7,584 nucleotides of DNA, from positions 1 through 7,584 of the forward strand of contig JASHVI010000259.1 in NCBI GenBank assembly GCA_030039525.1, in the 5' to 3' direction. The notes under the pieces were generated by a model, which saw only the letters and a list, made by a program, of their open reading frames with translations, was not told the DNA's origin and did no database searches. Shown piece by piece: positions 1-6,315 of the stretch. A program made the position numbers and the translations under genes. Numbering within the stretch: the stretch's first letter is position 1; each line of letters starts with the position of its first letter. The stretch is from Thermoplasmata archaeon (GTDB lineage: Archaea > Thermoplasmatota > Thermoplasmata > Lutacidiplasmatales > UBA184).

Positions 1-1
1 C

Positions 2-703
2 CGTCCGGACTTCCTCAAGATCTACCCGACGCTCGTCCTCCCGGGGACCGGGCTCTACGAGGACTGGCGCGCCGGCCGCTACCGCCCCTACGACACCGAG
101 ACCGCGGTCGCGCTGCTCGCCCGGATGAAGGCCGGGCTCCCCGGCTGGGTCCGGATCCACCGGATCCAGCGGGACATCCCGGTCCGGCTCCTCGCGGACG
201 GCGTCCGGGCCTCCAACCTGCGCCAGCTGGTCCACCGGCGCCTCGCCGAGTCGGGGGCGAGGTGCCGGTGCCTCCGGTGCCGCGAGGTCGGCCGGGCCGG
301 CGCCCCGGAGGCGGGGGAGCTGCGGCTCTGCGAGACCGAGTACGAGGCGGGGGGCGGCCGGGAGCGATTCCTCTCGTACGAGGACCCCGGCACGGACAGC
401 GTCGCCGGCTACGCGCGGCTCCGCTTCCCCTCCGGCGACGGGCCCGGCCTCGACGCGCCGGTGATCCGGGAGCTGAAGGTCCTGGGGAACGAGGTCGCGA
501 TCGGCGAGCCTCCGCGGGGACCCGCGGGCTACCAGCACCGGGGGCTCGGTCGCTCCCTCGTCCGCGCCGCGGAGGAGCGCGCCGCCTCGGAGGGGGCCCG
601 CCGGATATACGTCCGCAGCGCCGTCGGGACGCGGGAGTACTACCGACGGCTCGGCTTCGGACCGGCCGGGGCCCAGATGGTGAAAGCGATTTGCGGCCGG
701 TGA
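2..703 (+). CDS. elp3: Elp3, tRNA wobble-uridine modification radical-SAM/acetyltransferase, C-terminal part (5' end outside window)
   Basis: The last 233 residues of Elp3, which uses AdoMet radical chemistry and acetyl-CoA to start carboxymethyl-type modification of U34 in tRNA. Archaeal Elp3 acts alone, without the other Elongator subunits. The reading frame is open from base 2, so the start and the radical-SAM cysteines lie upstream of the window. Seen here: the post-barrel segment DFLKIYPTLVLPGTGLYE (fragment residues 3-20), VRIHRIQRDIP, and the cysteine cluster CRCLRCREVG (residues 88-97), which is characteristic of the family. A GNAT domain follows, with the acetyl-CoA loop QHRGLG (178-183) and the conserved tail REYYRRLGF around Tyr213-Tyr214. 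The stop is TGA at 701-703. Full-length family members are about 500-550 residues, so somewhat less than half is present. The next gene, mat, starts 81 bases later on the same strand behind its own TATA-like site. Identity is very secure. Confidence 0.96.
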   Translation, partial: RPDFLKIYPTLVLPGTGLYEDWRAGRYRPYDTETAVALLARMKAGLPGWVRIHRIQRDIPVRLLADGVRASNLRQLVHRRLAESGARCRCLRCREVGRAGAPEAGELRLCETEYEAGGGRERFLSYEDPGTDSVAGYARLRFPSGDGPGLDAPVIRELKVLGNEVAIGEPPRGPAGYQHRGLGRSLVRAAEERAASEGARRIYVRSAVGTREYYRRLGFGPAGAQMVKAICGR

Positions 704-734
704 AACCGGCGCGCCGCTCCGCCGGCAAAAACCG

Positions 735-748
735 CGGAAAGGTTATGG
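735..748 (+). promoter_or_regulatory. Putative archaeal promoter (BRE/TATA) of mat
   Basis: In an otherwise GC-rich spacer, CGGAAA followed by GGTTATGG lies 37-50 bases before the mat ATG. A purine-rich BRE next to a TATA-like element, with a predicted leader of only about 10-15 bases, fits an archaeal promoter. Similar GGTTAT-type words precede three other genes in the window. Inference from position and composition only. Confidence 0.45.
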
Positions 749-784
749 GCTAGGCCTTCTCCGCCGAGCCCGAGTGGGAACCCG

Positions 785-1981
785 ATGGCCCGGAACATCC
801 AGGTGGAGCCGCTGCGGACCCTGAACATCGAGGAGCAAGAGGTCGAGCTCGTCGAGCGGAAGGGCTTGGGCCACCCCGACTCGATCGCCGACGGGGTCTC
901 GGAGAGCGTCAGCCGGGCCCTCTCGAGGCTCTACCTCGACGAGTTCGGGCGGATCCTCCACCACAACACCGACGAGACCCAGGTCGTCGGCGGCGCCTCC
1001 GAGCCGAAGTTCGGCGGCGGCAAGGTCACCGCGCCGATCTACGTCCTGCTCGTCGGGCGGGCCACCACCGAGGTCAACGGGGAGCGGCTGCCGTACCGGC
1101 AGACCGCGATCGAGGCCGCCAAGGCCTACGTGAAGTCGATCTGCTCGCACCTCGACGCGGAGAAGCACGTCGAGTTCGACTGCCGGATCGGCCAGGGCTC
1201 GGTCGACCTCCGCGGCGTCTTCGACCAGAAGGCCGTCCTCTCCAACGACACCTCCTTCGGGGTCGGCTTCGCGCCGTACTCCGACACCGAGCGGCTCGTC
1301 CTCGAGTCGGAGCGGTTCCTCACGACGAAGCTGAAGAAGCGGCTCCCGGCGCTCGGGGAGGACGTGAAGGTCATGGGGTACCGGAGCGGCGACGCGATCC
1401 GCCTCACCGTCGCGGCGGCCCTCGTCGACTCCGAGGTCCGGGACCCGACCGAGTACCAGAACGTCTGCGAGGAGATCCACGACCAGCTCGCCGGCGTCGC
1501 CTCGAAGCTCACCCACCGCGACGTCTCGATCGACGTCAACACCGCCGACGACCCGGAGCTCGGGCGCTTCTACCTCACGGTCACCGGCCTCTCCATGGAG
1601 GCCGGGGACGACGGCTCCGTCGGGCGGGGCAACCGCGCGAACGGGCTCATCACCCCGTGCCGACCGATGAGCCTCGAGGCCTCCGCCGGGAAGAACCCGG
1701 TCAACCACGTCGGGAAGATCTACAACATCCTCGCCGGGCTGATCGCCCAGGACATCGTGAAGGAGACCGGCGGGAACGTCCGCGAGGTCCACGTGCGGAT
1801 CCTCTCCCAGATCGGCAAGCCCGTCGACCAGCCGCAGGTCGCGAGCATCCAGCTCCTGCCGTCGAACGGCGTCAAGATCACCGAGGTGAAGCCGACGGCC
1901 GCCGCGGTGGCGCAGCGCTGGTTCGACCAGATCCCGTCGATCCCCCAGAAGCTCCTCACCGACAAGCTGACCGTTTTCTGA
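785..1981 (+). CDS. mat: S-adenosylmethionine synthetase, archaeal type (methionine adenosyltransferase)
   Basis: A 398-residue enzyme that condenses ATP and methionine into S-adenosylmethionine in the cytoplasm, releasing phosphate and pyrophosphate. It belongs to the archaeal AdoMet synthetase family, which is very divergent from bacterial MetK; about 400 residues is the usual length. Signatures seen: ELVERKGLGHPDSIADGVSE (residues 21-40, substrate and metal-binding region), HHNTDETQVVGG (59-70), the glycine-rich GGGKVTAPIYVL, and the long conserved block from about residue 280, beginning GRGNRANGLITPCRPMSLEA and continuing through AGKNPVNHVGKIYNI. The ATG at 785 gives a normal N-terminus ending just before the first conserved block; no clear Shine-Dalgarno is visible. 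The gene sits between elp3 and, beyond an inverted VOC gene, a methylthiotransferase; both are AdoMet users. It converges on the VOC gene with a 26-base gap. Intact, with no anomalies seen. Confidence 0.97.
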   Translation: MARNIQVEPLRTLNIEEQEVELVERKGLGHPDSIADGVSESVSRALSRLYLDEFGRILHHNTDETQVVGGASEPKFGGGKVTAPIYVLLVGRATTEVNGERLPYRQTAIEAAKAYVKSICSHLDAEKHVEFDCRIGQGSVDLRGVFDQKAVLSNDTSFGVGFAPYSDTERLVLESERFLTTKLKKRLPALGEDVKVMGYRSGDAIRLTVAAALVDSEVRDPTEYQNVCEEIHDQLAGVASKLTHRDVSIDVNTADDPELGRFYLTVTGLSMEAGDDGSVGRGNRANGLITPCRPMSLEASAGKNPVNHVGKIYNILAGLIAQDIVKETGGNVREVHVRILSQIGKPVDQPQVASIQLLPSNGVKITEVKPTAAAVAQRWFDQIPSIPQKLLTDKLTVF

Positions 1982-1994
1982 GCCCGGTCCGGGC
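1982..1994. terminator. Short GC hairpin between convergent mat and VOC genes
   Basis: GCCCG-GTC-CGGGC is a perfect 5-bp inverted repeat starting at the base after the mat stop codon. It lies inside the 26-base gap between two convergent genes. No T-tract follows on either strand, which archaeal terminators normally need, and in such GC-rich DNA a 5-bp stem can arise by chance. The position is suggestive only. Confidence 0.2.
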
Positions 1995-2007
1995 CCGGCC
2001 GGCGGCG

Positions 2008-2403
2008 CTACTTCGGCTGGAAGATCCCCTGGACGACCTCGCCCGGGGCGAGGCAGATCGCCGACCAGCCGAGCCCGGGGACCTCGGTCTTCGGCACGAG
2101 GATCCTCCCCCCGGCCCCCTCGGCGGCGCGGAGCGCCGCGTCGAGGTCGGCGACCGTGACGAACCCGACGGAGCAGGGCGGCTCCTCCCCGCGCAGGCCC
2201 CGGATCCCGACGGTGGTGCCGTCGGCCCCCTCCCGCTCGCCGTGCAGGGCGTAGGCGCCCTCGTCGAGCGCGGTGAACCTCCACCGGAAGACCTTCTCGA
2301 GGAACTTGCGGGTGGCGACGGGGTCCCGCGAGGCGTACTCGAGGTGCTCGACCCGCCCCGGGTCGGCCGACGCTCCCTCGGCCTTCCGCTCCGGCTCCGG
2401 CAT
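2008..2403 (-). CDS. VOC-fold protein (glyoxalase/bleomycin-resistance/dioxygenase superfamily)
   Basis: A 131-residue protein with the two beta-alpha-beta-beta-beta halves of the vicinal oxygen chelate fold, residues about 18-70 and 78-128. The first half shows VEHLEYASRDPVATRKFLEK followed by VFRWRF, the usual opening of the 'predicted enzyme related to lactoylglutathione lyase' group. The second shows SVGFVTVADLDAALRAAEGA, then ILVPKTEVPGLGWSAICLAP and GEVVQGIFQPK. His20 in the first strand and Glu122 near the end stand where this superfamily carries metal ligands, so a metal site is possible. The substrate cannot be read from sequence. A charged tail of about 17 residues precedes the domain. 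ATG at 2403-2401 is 22-28 bases from a TATA-like site, suggesting a leaderless message. It is divergent from the methylthiotransferase gene. Superfamily assignment is good; function is unknown. Confidence 0.87.
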   Translation of the reverse strand: MPEPERKAEGASADPGRVEHLEYASRDPVATRKFLEKVFRWRFTALDEGAYALHGEREGADGTTVGIRGLRGEEPPCSVGFVTVADLDAALRAAEGAGGRILVPKTEVPGLGWSAICLAPGEVVQGIFQPK

Positions 2404-2423
2404 GACGCGACGAGCACGGGGCG

Positions 2424-2433
2424 GTAGATAACC
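2424..2433 (-). promoter_or_regulatory. Putative TATA element of the VOC gene
   Basis: Read on the minus strand the bases are GGTTATCTAC, the AT-richest patch in the spacer. The core lies 22-28 bases before the ATG, the spacing expected if transcription starts at or next to the start codon. It shares GGTTAT with the site before mat. Confidence 0.5.
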
Positions 2434-2497
2434 GACCGCCCGGAGCGCACGCTCCCGCGCCGGCCGTGTCCGGGGAGGTCGGTCGGGGACCTCCGCG

Positions 2498-2508
2498 AGG
2501 TCTATGGG
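2498..2508 (+). promoter_or_regulatory. Putative TATA element of the methylthiotransferase gene
   Basis: AGGTCTATGGG lies 33-43 bases before the ATG at 2541. It is a variant of the GGTTATGG word before mat, at almost the same distance. It supports the start at 2541 over a longer reading starting at 2466, which would lie upstream of this promoter. Confidence 0.4.
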
Positions 2509-2540
2509 GAGCCGCGACTCAACTCGTCCACTTCCCTCCG

Positions 2541-3812
2541 ATGCGAGTCTTCGTCGACGCCTACGGATGCTCCCAGAACCAGGGGGAGGCCCACGCGCTC
2601 TCCCGGGCGATCCACGACGCGGGCCACTCGCTCGTCGCCGGACCCGAGGCGGCCGATGCGGGCGTTCTCGTCACGTGCGGGGTGATCGGCTCGACCGAGG
2701 CCCGGATGGTCCGGCGCTGGCAGGAGCTCTCCCGGCGCGTGCCCCGCGTGGTCGTCACCGGGTGCCTCGTCCCCCTCCGGACCGGGCTCTTCGTCGGTCC
2801 GGGCCTCGAGCGCACGCGCTTCCTGCCGATCCGCTCCCAGTCGGAGCTGCCGACGATCCTCGACGGATGGTCCGGATCGAGCGACCGGAACCCGGCCGCT
2901 CCGACGGAGCCGCTGCCCGCCACCCCGGGCCCGGCCGTCGCCGAGGTCGTCCTCGCCCAGGGGTGCACCAGCCATTGCACCTACTGCTACAGCCGCCTCG
3001 CCCGGGGTCGGCTCGAGAGTCGTTCGAAGGACCGCATCGTCGAAGAGGTCCGGGGCTTCGTGGCTGCGGGAGCCGCGGAGGTCCGGCTCACCTCACTCGA
3101 CACCTCGTGCTGGGGGAGCGACGGTGCCGGGCCGGAGCGACTCCCGGAGCTGCTCGACGCGCTCGCAGGCGTCCCGGGCACGTTCCGACTCCGCGTCGGG
3201 ATGATGAGCCCGCAGAGCCTCGGCCCCATCGCCGAACGGCTCTGGCCGGCGATGGCCGAGGGCCCGGTGTACCGGTTCCTCCACCTACCGATGCAGAGCG
3301 GCTCCGATCGGGTCCTCCACGCGATGCGGCGGGGGTACGATGCGGCGGCGGTGCGATCCCGGGTTGCCGAGGCCCGCCGGGCAATGCCGGACCTGATGCT
3401 CTCGACGGACGTGATCGTCGGATTCCCCGGCGAGACCGAGGCCGAGTTCTCCGAGACGCTCGAGTTGGTCGACGAGCTCTCTCCCGAGGTCGTCAACGTC
3501 ACTCGGTTCTCGCCGAGGCCGATGACCCCCGCGGCCCTTCTCCCGCCGCTCCCGACGGGGACCGTGAAACGGCGGTCGCGCGCGGTCAGCGCGCGACGGA
3601 TGGCCGTGGCCCGCGCTCGCCTCGAGCGCTGGATCGGACGCGAGGAGCCCGCCGGGATCGTCGAGGCCGGCTCGTCGGGCGAGTCGGTGGCCCGCCTCGA
3701 CAACTACCTGCCCGTGGTACTGCCGGAACCGTTCCGGGGTCCGCGTCGCGTCCAGGTCCGCATCGACGGCGCCCGCTCCTGCTGCCTTCTCGGTCGCCGC
3801 GTTCCGAACTGA
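2541..3812 (+). CDS. tRNA (N6-L-threonylcarbamoyladenosine(37)-C2)-methylthiotransferase, archaeal MiaB-like (e-MtaB) radical SAM enzyme
   Basis: A 423-residue enzyme of the methylthiotransferase family that converts t6A to ms2t6A at position 37 of ANN-decoding tRNAs, using two iron-sulfur clusters and AdoMet. The N-terminal domain has the three auxiliary-cluster cysteines: AYGCSQNQGE (Cys10), VTCGVIGSTE (Cys46) and VVTGCLV (Cys75). The radical-SAM core has AQGCTSHCTYCYSRLARG, with CxxxCxxC at Cys142, Cys146 and Cys149. It continues with FLHLPMQSGSDRVLHAMRRG and STDVIVGFPGETEAEF. The last roughly 60 residues look like a TRAM RNA-binding domain. The sequence is closer to the archaeal/eukaryal CDKAL1-like branch than to bacterial MiaB or RimO, and the length is typical. 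The ATG at 2541 begins MRVFVDAYGC, where the family starts; the frame is open back to 2466, but those extra 25 residues resemble nothing. A Pro/Ser/Thr-rich linker joins the first two domains. Confidence 0.93.
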   Translation: MRVFVDAYGCSQNQGEAHALSRAIHDAGHSLVAGPEAADAGVLVTCGVIGSTEARMVRRWQELSRRVPRVVVTGCLVPLRTGLFVGPGLERTRFLPIRSQSELPTILDGWSGSSDRNPAAPTEPLPATPGPAVAEVVLAQGCTSHCTYCYSRLARGRLESRSKDRIVEEVRGFVAAGAAEVRLTSLDTSCWGSDGAGPERLPELLDALAGVPGTFRLRVGMMSPQSLGPIAERLWPAMAEGPVYRFLHLPMQSGSDRVLHAMRRGYDAAAVRSRVAEARRAMPDLMLSTDVIVGFPGETEAEFSETLELVDELSPEVVNVTRFSPRPMTPAALLPPLPTGTVKRRSRAVSARRMAVARARLERWIGREEPAGIVEAGSSGESVARLDNYLPVVLPEPFRGPRRVQVRIDGARSCCLLGRRVPN

Positions 3813-3824
3813 CTCTCGAGGTCG

Positions 3825-3836
3825 GGTTCTAAATAC
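3825..3836 (+). promoter_or_regulatory. Putative TATA element of the zinc-ribbon protein gene
   Basis: GGTTCTAAATAC is the most AT-rich run between the methylthiotransferase stop and the ATG at 3886. It lies 50-61 bases upstream of that ATG, predicting a leader of about 25-30 bases. It suggests the gene is transcribed independently of its upstream neighbour. Confidence 0.5.
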
Positions 3837-3862
3837 CCACGCCACGCCTCCGGAACGTCGAA

Positions 3863-3878
3863 CCGGCCCTCGGGCCGG
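3863..3878 (+). repeat. Inverted repeat in the 5' leader of the zinc-ribbon protein gene
   Basis: CCGGCC-CTCG-GGCCGG is a perfect 6-bp stem with a 4-base loop (7 bp if the loop is closed further). It ends 7 bases before the start codon at 3886. If the promoter at 3825-3836 is right, the stem sits in the untranslated leader over the ribosome-loading region. No T-tract follows, so it does not look like a terminator. Confidence 0.4.
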
Positions 3879-3885
3879 CCGCGAC

Positions 3886-4821
3886 ATGGTCACCTCCACC
3901 GGCTGGGAACTCGTGGCGGTCGCGGTCCTCGCGGGCGCCTTCGGGGTCTCGCTCGGGATCTACGCCATCCTCAAGCTCCGCGCCCGGCGCAACCAGATCA
4001 AGGGCGAGCTCTCGGACTCCCCGACGTTCGCGGACGACCGGGCGCACAACCAGATCGCCTTCGGACGCTCCCAGGCCGAGCGGCTCTCGAGGGAGGGGTA
4101 CGACGTGAGCCGGGCCACCGCGCTCCTCGATCAGGCCGAGCGCGAGCTCGCGCGCCGCCGCAACGTCGACTCCGTGCGCTCCGCGCTGGAGGCCCAGCGC
4201 GTCCTGCGCGACCTCCGCAACGGGGGCGCCGTTCCCTGGGCCCCGCCTCCCGGGGCGACCGCGCCGAGGAGCCCCCCCGCGACCCCCGGATTCTCGGCGG
4301 CGCCTCCCGCGGGGCCATCGGGCGCACCCGCCGGGCCCCTGGGGGTCCGACCCGAGGCCGAGCCCGCCGAGATGCCGCGTCCCCCCAAGAACCGGATGGA
4401 GGCGCATTTCCAGATGACGCTCCTCGTCGAGGAGATCGCCCGCCGGGGCGCCGCCGCGAGCACGAGCGGCCCGTTCGCGGAGGCCGAGAAGCTGCGCGCC
4501 GGCGCCCAGGCCGCGTACGCGAAAGGGGACTACACCGAGGCGCTCCGGCTCGCGCTCCGGGGCCGGCGGCAGCTCGGCTCCGCCCTGGAGACCCTTCCGC
4601 CGGCCCCGGTGAAGGCTGGCGGGGCGGCCCCGGCTCCCGCGGAGGATACGAACGGGGGAACCGCTCGGTGCCCGACCTGCGGGCGCGTCGCGACGCCGGG
4701 CGATGGCTTCTGCCGCGGATGTGGGGGCCCGATGGGCCGCCCCTCGACCTGCGCGCGCTGCCAGGCTCCCCTGACGCCGGCCGACACGTTCTGCGGTCGG
4801 TGCGGCGCGCCGGTCTCGTAG
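3886..4821 (+). CDS. Membrane-anchored protein with duplicated helical segments and two C-terminal zinc ribbons (function unknown)
   Basis: A 311-residue protein I do not recognise as a named gene. Residues 9-29 form one hydrophobic helix, followed by the basic KLRARRNQIKG, so the bulk should face the cytoplasm. Residues about 50-110 and 170-236 are charged, probably helical segments. The first contains ATALLDQAERELARRRN and then SALEAQRVLRDL; the second contains AEKLRAGAQAAYAKGDYTEA and then LRLALRGRRQL. Their similar spacing suggests an internal duplication of a TPR-like hairpin. A roughly 55-residue Pro/Ala/Gly linker separates them. The end holds two four-cysteine ribbons: C262/C265/C276/C279 and C289/C292/C303/C306, each CxxC-x10-CxxC, like double zinc ribbon modules that bind partners rather than catalyse. 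ATG at 3886 is directly before the membrane helix. The gene converges on nreA across 18 bases. An adaptor or scaffold role is inference. Confidence 0.88.
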   Translation: MVTSTGWELVAVAVLAGAFGVSLGIYAILKLRARRNQIKGELSDSPTFADDRAHNQIAFGRSQAERLSREGYDVSRATALLDQAERELARRRNVDSVRSALEAQRVLRDLRNGGAVPWAPPPGATAPRSPPATPGFSAAPPAGPSGAPAGPLGVRPEAEPAEMPRPPKNRMEAHFQMTLLVEEIARRGAAASTSGPFAEAEKLRAGAQAAYAKGDYTEALRLALRGRRQLGSALETLPPAPVKAGGAAPAPAEDTNGGTARCPTCGRVATPGDGFCRGCGGPMGRPSTCARCQAPLTPADTFCGRCGAPVS

Positions 4822-4826
4822 TGACC

Positions 4827-4840
4827 GGCCCCGACGGGCC
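4827..4840. terminator. Short GC hairpin between convergent zinc-ribbon gene and nreA
   Basis: GGCCC-CGAC-GGGCC is a perfect 5-bp stem with a 4-base loop. It fills most of the 18-base gap between two facing stop codons and touches the last base of the nreA stop. It resembles the hairpin in the other convergent gap at 1982-1994, but lacks a T-tract, so its role is uncertain. Confidence 0.22.
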
Positions 4841-6144
4841 TACGAAGCGTACTGCTCCAGTCGCCGCTGCGTCCGCTCGGCGTGCAGGAGGGCGCTGTGC
4901 GAGAGCCAGCGCTCCCGCGGGATCGCGAAGCTCTCGTCCATCCGTCGGAGCAGGTCCTCGAGGCTCTCGGGATGCTCCGGCGGCCGCTGAAGCGCCGCCC
5001 GGACGTGCTCGCGAACGTTCCATACCCCGAGGGGGAGGATCTCCCCGGGATGGACCTCTCGGAAGACGAGGGCCCCGCCCCTCCGGCGGTCCCTCAGCAT
5101 CGCCTCCTCGACCGCCAGGCGGGCGGCGTAGTAGCAGCCGCCCATCGAGGCGTAGGTGGTCCGTCCCCGGGGGCCCTCGTGGTCGCCGAGCATCACGACC
5201 TGGCGGTCGGAGGGGTTCCAGAGCGTGTGCGGGTACCAGGCCTCGATCGACTCGTAGCGGAAGGGGCCCGGCAGGAGGGCGATGAACCACCGGTTGTCGA
5301 GCGCGAGGTACCGGTAGAGCCGGATCTCGTCGAGCTCGGGAAGGTCGTCGATCCGCTCACGCAGGCTCTTTCCGAGGAGGTCGTCGACGGCGGTGATGCT
5401 CCAGCGCGTCGGGACGAACCGCCGCCGGCCCCTCCGGCCCAGCGTACCGGCGCTGAAGGCCCGCTGGATCCGGCTCACCCGGACCCCGCGCCCGTAGAGC
5501 TCCTGGACGGCGATCCGGGCGTCGGCGTCGGTGTCCCGGTAGAGCCGGTCGACGCGCGCGTCGACCCGTCGGACGTCGAGCCGCACCCGGTCGATCGGGG
5601 CGGAGGGCCCGAAGGGCGGGCTGGTGTCGGAGAGGAGGAGGTGGCCGCGCGGGGGGCGGCGGAACTGGGCCTCCACCTCGACCGAGCCCTCCGCGCGGGC
5701 GAGGGTCTGCAGATCGTCGACGAGTCGGATCGGCTTCTCCGCGTCGGTGACCCGGATCCGCTCGGTCCCGCGGACGAGCGAGGTGCGGAATCCCACGAGC
5801 TCGTCGACCGGCCGGCCGACCCACTCCTCCGGCGTGTCGTAGAGGAGCGTGTCGCCATGGGCCGCGGTGACGAGCGGCCCGACGGCGACCTTCGGGTACC
5901 CGAACCGTCCGATGAATAGGCCGGGGGGCGAGGACCCATCAAGATCCCGACTCCCGAGCTTCGGGAGCGCGTTCGAGTAGGCCCGGTATCGGATCAGGAT
6001 CGGGCAGACCGGCTTTCCGCAGAGCAGCTGCGCGGAGCGGCAGCGGACGCACATCGTCGGATCGTCCTTGAGGTCCGGAAGGCTCCAGTCGAGCTGGGGG
6101 AGCGGAGCCAAGCCCGGGATCGGGGCCGTCGGCGCTCGCTCCAC
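4840..6144 (-). CDS. nreA: NreA-family archaeal DNA repair protein, PCNA-associated
   Basis: A protein of the Nre family, which is confined to archaea; haloarchaeal NreA is linked to repair of DNA damage and to PCNA binding. From the chosen GTG at 6144 it has 434 residues. A four-cysteine zinc finger, CVRCRSAQLLCGKPVCPI, holds Cys32, Cys35, Cys42 and Cys47. The family block LFIGRFGYPKVAVGP follows at about 76-90, then TPEEWVGRPVDELVGFRTSL. Near the end are WNPSDRQVVMLGDHEGPRG and MGGCYYAARLAVEEAML (from Met334). The C-terminus, QRRLEQYAS (426-434), is a plausible but degenerate PCNA-interacting peptide: Gln, Leu and Tyr fit positions 1, 4 and 7, but Ala replaces the second aromatic. The start is uncertain. 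The frame is open to a GTG at 6252, and the only in-frame ATG (6054) lies immediately before the first zinc-finger cysteine. GTG 6144 was chosen because a TATA-like site lies 22-27 bases upstream. Confidence 0.9.
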   Translation of the reverse strand: MERAPTAPIPGLAPLPQLDWSLPDLKDDPTMCVRCRSAQLLCGKPVCPILIRYRAYSNALPKLGSRDLDGSSPPGLFIGRFGYPKVAVGPLVTAAHGDTLLYDTPEEWVGRPVDELVGFRTSLVRGTERIRVTDAEKPIRLVDDLQTLARAEGSVEVEAQFRRPPRGHLLLSDTSPPFGPSAPIDRVRLDVRRVDARVDRLYRDTDADARIAVQELYGRGVRVSRIQRAFSAGTLGRRGRRRFVPTRWSITAVDDLLGKSLRERIDDLPELDEIRLYRYLALDNRWFIALLPGPFRYESIEAWYPHTLWNPSDRQVVMLGDHEGPRGRTTYASMGGCYYAARLAVEEAMLRDRRRGGALVFREVHPGEILPLGVWNVREHVRAALQRPPEHPESLEDLLRRMDESFAIPRERWLSHSALLHAERTQRRLEQYAS

Positions 6145-6165
6145 GGTACCGGGACCGTTCCGGGC

Positions 6166-6171
6166 TACATA
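6166..6171 (-). promoter_or_regulatory. Putative TATA element of nreA
   Basis: On the minus strand this reads TATGTA in a GC-rich setting (GCGTATGTAGCC). It ends 22 bases before a GTG codon at 6144, matching leaderless spacing. It is the main argument for starting nreA at 6144 rather than at 6252, which would put the promoter inside the coding region. Confidence 0.4.
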
Positions 6172-6247
6172 CGCGGAACCGGGAGGTCGGGCAACACCCT
6201 GTCGGTGGGGATCCGGCTCCCGAAGGACCCCGCTCCGGGCCCCGGCC

Positions 6248-6269
6248 GGCACCGGCGCGGGCCGGTGCC
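6248..6269. repeat. 9-bp perfect inverted repeat in the nreA/tRNA-Pro divergent spacer
   Basis: GGCACCGGC, a 4-base GCGG centre, and GCCGGTGCC form a perfect 9-bp dyad. It lies just upstream of the tRNA TATA-like site at 6276 and about 100 bases upstream of the nreA start. It could be an operator or simply a cruciform-prone GC palindrome. Confidence 0.55.
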
Positions 6270-6275
6270 CGCTAC

Positions 6276-6284
6276 GTATTCATA
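6276..6284 (+). promoter_or_regulatory. Putative promoter of tRNA-Pro
   Basis: GTATTCATA is a clear AT-rich island 32-40 bases before the mature tRNA 5' end. This suits a TATA box for an archaeal tRNA gene with a 5' extension of several bases removed by RNase P. Confidence 0.5.
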
Positions 6285-6315
6285 GAGCGTCGCTGGTGGG
6301 CGACCGCCCGCACTT

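Noticed and set aside
743..2284. 513-codon open frame on the minus strand antisense to mat
   Set aside because: It lies opposite the unmistakable mat gene. The product is a low-complexity Arg/Asp/Leu/Val-rich sequence with no motif, as expected from the complement of GC-rich codons.
2466..2540. 25-residue N-terminal extension of the methylthiotransferase
   Set aside because: The extra residues match nothing in the family, and the promoter-like site at 2498-2508 would fall inside the coding region. The family's N-terminus fits ATG 2541.
2504..3832. 442-codon plus-strand frame overlapping the methylthiotransferase
   Set aside because: Arg/Pro/Gly-rich frame-shifted shadow; the radical-SAM cysteine motifs are in the other frame.
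3998..5290. 430-codon minus-strand frame across the zinc-ribbon gene and into nreA
   Set aside because: Arg/Pro/Ser-rich with no domain, crossing two recognisable genes in other frames.
4882..5919. 345-codon plus-strand frame antisense to nreA
   Set aside because: Acidic and Pro-rich low-complexity product; the NreA zinc finger and family blocks are on the minus strand.
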